DNA of 64,000 nucleotides, taken from assembly GCA_020634815.1 (NCBI GenBank), contig JACKBA010000021.1, forward strand, positions 1-64,000. The letters are read 5' to 3'. The DNA comes from Caldilineaceae bacterium. GTDB taxonomy: Bacteria > Chloroflexota > Anaerolineae > Caldilineales > Caldilineaceae. Shown here piece after piece: positions 61,002 through 64,000 of the stretch. A program made the translations under genes and the position numbers. Numbering within the stretch: the stretch's first letter is position 1; the number at the start of each line of letters is the position of its first letter. The notes under the pieces were generated by a model, which did not search any database, had not been told where the DNA came from, and saw only the letters and a program-made list of their open reading frames with translations.

Positions 61002-62102
61002 TCACTCATTGTCTTCATCGACAACCGACAAATTTTCGTCATCGACCTTCATCAACTCACGCATGACGACGGTAGCAAAAGCCCCCTTCGTCAACATGAA
61101 CGTAGCAACCAACGAATCGCCGTCCAGCGCCACCGACAGATCCGGCACCAGGAGGCGGCCCATGCGTCGCGTGCCTTCGACACGGGCGCGAGCCAACTCC
61201 TCCATGCTGACCGGCGACGCTGCCAGCACGCTTACTTCCAGTTCTCCAGCTTCGCCTTGCGCGGCCCACATCTTGGGGCCGTAGAGCGGCGCCGTAAAGC
61301 TGATTTCCTGTGCCGCATAGCGCGGCGTCTCGGCATCGAGATCGCTCACGTCGAACATGCCGCCCGTAGCGTACTTCTTGGCCACATCACCCGCCAGCAG
61401 GCGGTCAAAGGCGCCGATCTCGAGCCGGCGGACCAGGTAGCGATTGCACAGGTAACTCTGGTAGCTCGATATCAGAAAGCGGCGCAGCCACTTGTCCATC
61501 TTCTGCCGCTCGCCGGTCAGCAACTCATGGCCGCGGCGCACGTTCGAGCCGTTGTTGCCCATGCGCTGTGCGCCAAAGTAATTCGGCAGCCCGCGTTTCA
61601 CGATCTCTGCACTGACTGCCTGTGCCCGCGCCAGCGCTTCTTCCGGCGGCACGGCCAACTGAGTGACGCGAATTTGAAAGCGGTTGCCGAGCAGATGGCC
61701 GATTCGCAGCTTGTTGCGGTGAAACTGCGCCCAGTTCACGGTGACAGGCAACTCTGCTGCAATCCGTTCGCTTGCCTCTGCGGCAAACTCGGCCGGCCGA
61801 TAGCCCACACTCAGGCTGAAGGTCTGCGTCGTCTGCGCATATTTGTCCTTCAGCCCGGCAAAGCCCACACTCTCGCGCTCCAGGCCGAAGAGCTTTGCCA
61901 GCCGGACCTGAACATCCTTGGTCGTGAGCCCCGACTTTGTAAGGTTCACGTACAAGTGCTGACCATCACCGGCCGCGCCGTACAGACCAACCTCTTCGAC
62001 GATGAAGTCTTCCGCGGTGGCACGTAACGTACCACCGACGCCCGGCAGCGAAGCCGTCAGATAGGGCAGTGAGAGATCAAAATCCACGTCTGCATTGTGC
62101 AT
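61002..62102 (-). CDS. truD: tRNA pseudouridine(13) synthase TruD
   Basis: 366 residues. Catalytic Asp in FAGLKDKYAQTTQTFSL; GNRFQIRVT and GLPNYFGAQRMG are TruD signatures. Converts U13 of tRNA-Glu and others. ATG 62102 (MHNADVDFD) starts the conserved part; ribosome site weak. Co-directional with the Lon-N gene. Confidence 0.95.
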   Translation of the reverse strand: MHNADVDFDLSLPYLTASLPGVGGTLRATAEDFIVEEVGLYGAAGDGQHLYVNLTKSGLTTKDVQVRLAKLFGLERESVGFAGLKDKYAQTTQTFSLSVGYRPAEFAAEASERIAAELPVTVNWAQFHRNKLRIGHLLGNRFQIRVTQLAVPPEEALARAQAVSAEIVKRGLPNYFGAQRMGNNGSNVRRGHELLTGERQKMDKWLRRFLISSYQSYLCNRYLVRRLEIGAFDRLLAGDVAKKYATGGMFDVSDLDAETPRYAAQEISFTAPLYGPKMWAAQGEAGELEVSVLAASPVSMEELARARVEGTRRMGRLLVPDLSVALDGDSLVATFMLTKGAFATVVMRELMKVDDENLSVVDEDNE

Positions 62103-62234
62103 CTTGAATGAAACTTTCGCAGGAAGGCAGGTTCCAAAGCTGGGCGCGGACCGGCCCAGGTATCCGAAACCTTGCGGAGAATTCAACTGTGCGCTGAAGA
62201 AACGAGGCGACCGGCAGGCAGGCGCTGCCAGGCG

Positions 62235-62885
62235 TTACTTGGCGTTGGCAAAGGCCATGTGATAGCAGAAGGGCGAACCCGTCTTGGCCACAAAAAAGAA
62301 GCCTGCTTCCTCTGCCCAGCGCCGCACGCTGCCCGCCAGCACGTAGGCCGGATTGAGCAACTCCTCGCTGATGCCGAGGCGCGCGCCACCTTTGAGCACG
62401 CGCCGCAGCTCGGAGAGGGCGGCCGGTTTGTCGGGGATCTCGCCGATGGTGGAGACGAGGATGGCAAGGTCGACCGAATCGTCGGGCAGGGGCAACTCGT
62501 AGGCGCCGGCATGGTGCAGCGTGATGCGGCTGCTGATGCCTTCAGCGTGCGCGCCGCGCTCGGTCGCTGTCAGCATCGCGCGCTGTGCGTCGACGGCAAG
62601 TACACGCCCGCGCTCGCCGACCATGTGCGCGGCCGGTCGCGTGAAGAGACCGGTGCCGCAGCCCAGGTCGAGCACCGTCATGTCGGCGCTAATGCCGTAC
62701 ATGCCCAGCACCTCGGCCGGATCCAGGTACTGGAGGCGCATGGGGTGCTCGAGCAGGGCGGCGAATTGGTGCGGCATGGGGTGTGGCTGCACATTCTGCG
62801 CCGCACGCAGCGAGACTTGAAAGCCGGCAACCGTGCCGACGCCCGTCATTGCCATGTTGGCGAACAGATCGATGATTCCTGCCAC
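62235..62885 (-). CDS. Class I SAM-dependent methyltransferase
   Basis: 216 residues from a GTG start (62885) with AGGGG 9 bases upstream. The longer frame runs into the preceding gene's end. SAM site VLDLGCGTGLFTRP and acidic VLAVDAQRAML, then LPDDSVDLAILVSTIGEI. Substrate unknown. It lies 25 bases after the ArsA-like gene. Confidence 0.85.
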   Translation of the reverse strand: MAGIIDLFANMAMTGVGTVAGFQVSLRAAQNVQPHPMPHQFAALLEHPMRLQYLDPAEVLGMYGISADMTVLDLGCGTGLFTRPAAHMVGERGRVLAVDAQRAMLTATERGAHAEGISSRITLHHAGAYELPLPDDSVDLAILVSTIGEIPDKPAALSELRRVLKGGARLGISEELLNPAYVLAGSVRRWAEEAGFFFVAKTGSPFCYHMAFANAK

Positions 62886-62910
62886 AGCGATTTCCCCTAT
62901 CTCTACAGGC

Positions 62911-64000
62911 CTACCCGGCGCGCTGCGCCTCGGCCGGCGCCGGCGGGAAGCGAATCTTGAGAATTCCGTTGGCAAAGGTAGCGCCGCTTGCGTCGCGCTG
63001 CGACAAGACCGACGGCAGCAGCATCTCGCGCTTGAAATTGCCGATGTTCACGAATAGCTCGTCGCCGCGCTTGGTCAGCTTGACCTTCTCCAGTTCGACC
63101 TGCGGCAGCGGCAGTTGCAAAACGAAGTCCTCGCCTTCTTCCTCGATCGACTGCATCTGGCCGCGGAAGAACAACTGGCTCGGATCGTGGTCGACGAACA
63201 GGTCGGTCGCCAGCGCGCGCAGCCGCTCGACGCCCACCATCTCCTGATCATACCACCGCGATTGCAGGATCGGCAGCGGGTAGAAGTCGCGCTCGATCTC
63301 GCCAAGGTAGCGCGCCTGGATCTGCTGCAGGTGGAAGAGATAGGCATCCTGGCTTGGCTCTGCCACCCAGGAATTGCCGGCGCCGTCGCTGGTCACGCCC
63401 GGCAGGATGCGATTGACGATGGCCGCGTCCACCGGGTAGCCAAAAAGCGACAGGTAGGTGACGGCGCGCGCCCCTTCCTTGATGACCATCTTCTCCGGAT
63501 TCAGCACGATGCGGTAGCTGGTCAATTCGGGATTGGTGAGGACGGTCTGCAATTCCTTGACACCCGCCACCAGGTTGTTGAGCCCGGTAAAGAGATCCTT
63601 GTCCGGCACGATGCGGTTGAGCAGCCCGCTGGCGATCTTGAGCGTCGTGTCGCCCCAGCCGCGCAGGCGGCCCACGTACCACTGGAAGCTCTCCGGCATG
63701 GTGAGCAGGCGCATGGTCTCGCCGGTCGGCGCAGCATCGACCACAACGCAGTCGTAATGGCCTTCCTTGGCCTGCTTGTTGATGTGAAGCAGGCTCACCA
63801 CTTCCTCCATACCGGGGATGATGGCCATCTCTTCGGCGACGGCCTTGTTCATGCCCTGTTTGCGCAGCACGTTGCCGAGGTAGCCCTGCATCTCGCCCCA
63901 GTGCTCGCGCACTTCTTCGACGACGTTGATCTCCTGGGCGAAGAGGTTCGGCGTAACCTGTACCGGCTGCGCGCTCAGGGTGATATCGAGGCTGTCGGCC
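62911..64000 (-). CDS. ArsA/Get3-type ATPase, 5' part outside the window
   Basis: The 3' 1090 bases of the gene. The part seen includes VVVDAAPTGETMRLLTMPES (the Get3 switch region), a helical insert, ILPGVTSDGAG and an HSP20-like C-terminal domain (LPLPQVELEKVKLTKRGDEL, ANGILKIRFPP). The P-loop is upstream, beyond the edge. The frame is open to the edge (QPVQVTPNLFAQEINVVEEV). Likely a tail-anchored-protein or metalloid-type ATPase. The HSP20-like tail is common in bacterial ArsA homologues. Confidence 0.88.
   Translation of the reverse strand, partial: ADSLDITLSAQPVQVTPNLFAQEINVVEEVREHWGEMQGYLGNVLRKQGMNKAVAEEMAIIPGMEEVVSLLHINKQAKEGHYDCVVVDAAPTGETMRLLTMPESFQWYVGRLRGWGDTTLKIASGLLNRIVPDKDLFTGLNNLVAGVKELQTVLTNPELTSYRIVLNPEKMVIKEGARAVTYLSLFGYPVDAAIVNRILPGVTSDGAGNSWVAEPSQDAYLFHLQQIQARYLGEIERDFYPLPILQSRWYDQEMVGVERLRALATDLFVDHDPSQLFFRGQMQSIEEEGEDFVLQLPLPQVELEKVKLTKRGDELFVNIGNFKREMLLPSVLSQRDASGATFANGILKIRFPPAPAEAQRAG

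Overview
The window is GC-rich chromosomal DNA, most likely from a Chloroflexota bacterium of the Caldilinea/Anaerolineae type. This is an inference. It rests on lipoprotein signal peptides followed by Ala/Pro/Glu linkers, many sugar and peptide ABC importers, a T-box leader, a Bacillus-type LexA box, and abundant dyad-symmetric minisatellites between genes. No phage, integrase, transposase or CRISPR array was seen.

Layout. 1-7635: a PAS histidine kinase, then a leftward group (phosphatase lipoprotein, cupin, MFS transporter, esterase, membrane protein). 7797-11688: a dpp-type transporter operon with a strong promoter, ending in 6.8 copies of an 83-bp tandem repeat (11728-12289). 12294-13905: zinc-ribbon protein, lipoprotein and acylphosphatase. 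14085-20469: an SOS mutasome cassette, imuA - imuB - DUF6504 - dnaE2, with a LexA box inside its promoter. dnaE2 carries three in-frame minisatellite insertions. 20895-22251: a HigBA toxin-antitoxin pair, a DUF4160 protein and an unknown protein. 22330-32686: a leftward glycan-use operon (Opp/Dpp-type importer, two DUF4038/GH140-like hydrolases, an L-fucose-isomerase-like protein). 32820-46524: a second leftward sugar operon with a split transketolase, SDR, FGGY kinase and two complete ribose-type importers. One of its binding proteins is a head-to-tail fusion of two nearly identical copies. 46564-47629: a SorC-type regulator that shares overlapping promoters and a palindromic operator with that operon. 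47814-52332: P1 (DmpA) peptidase, SH3/PA14 secreted protein and GH20-like hexosaminidase. 52323-64000: mostly housekeeping genes on the minus strand. These are a membrane-anchored HhH protein with a 38-residue partner, an rRNA methyltransferase, rplT-rpmI-infC, thrS, an M20 peptidase behind a T-box, tRNA-Val(GAC), a Lon-N protein, truD, a methyltransferase and the 3' part of an ArsA-type ATPase.

How the genes fit together. The two central operons look like import and breakdown of plant-type glycosides and of a pentose or polyol. The hydrolases lack signal peptides, so they should act on imported oligosaccharides. GH140-like enzymes close to a kinase and a split transketolase raise the possibility of apiose use, which is unproven. 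The imu cassette is a damage-inducible translesion system. The translation genes show classic controls: an AUU start for IF3, a terminator in the rpmI-rplT leader, and a T-box ahead of peptidase-thrS.
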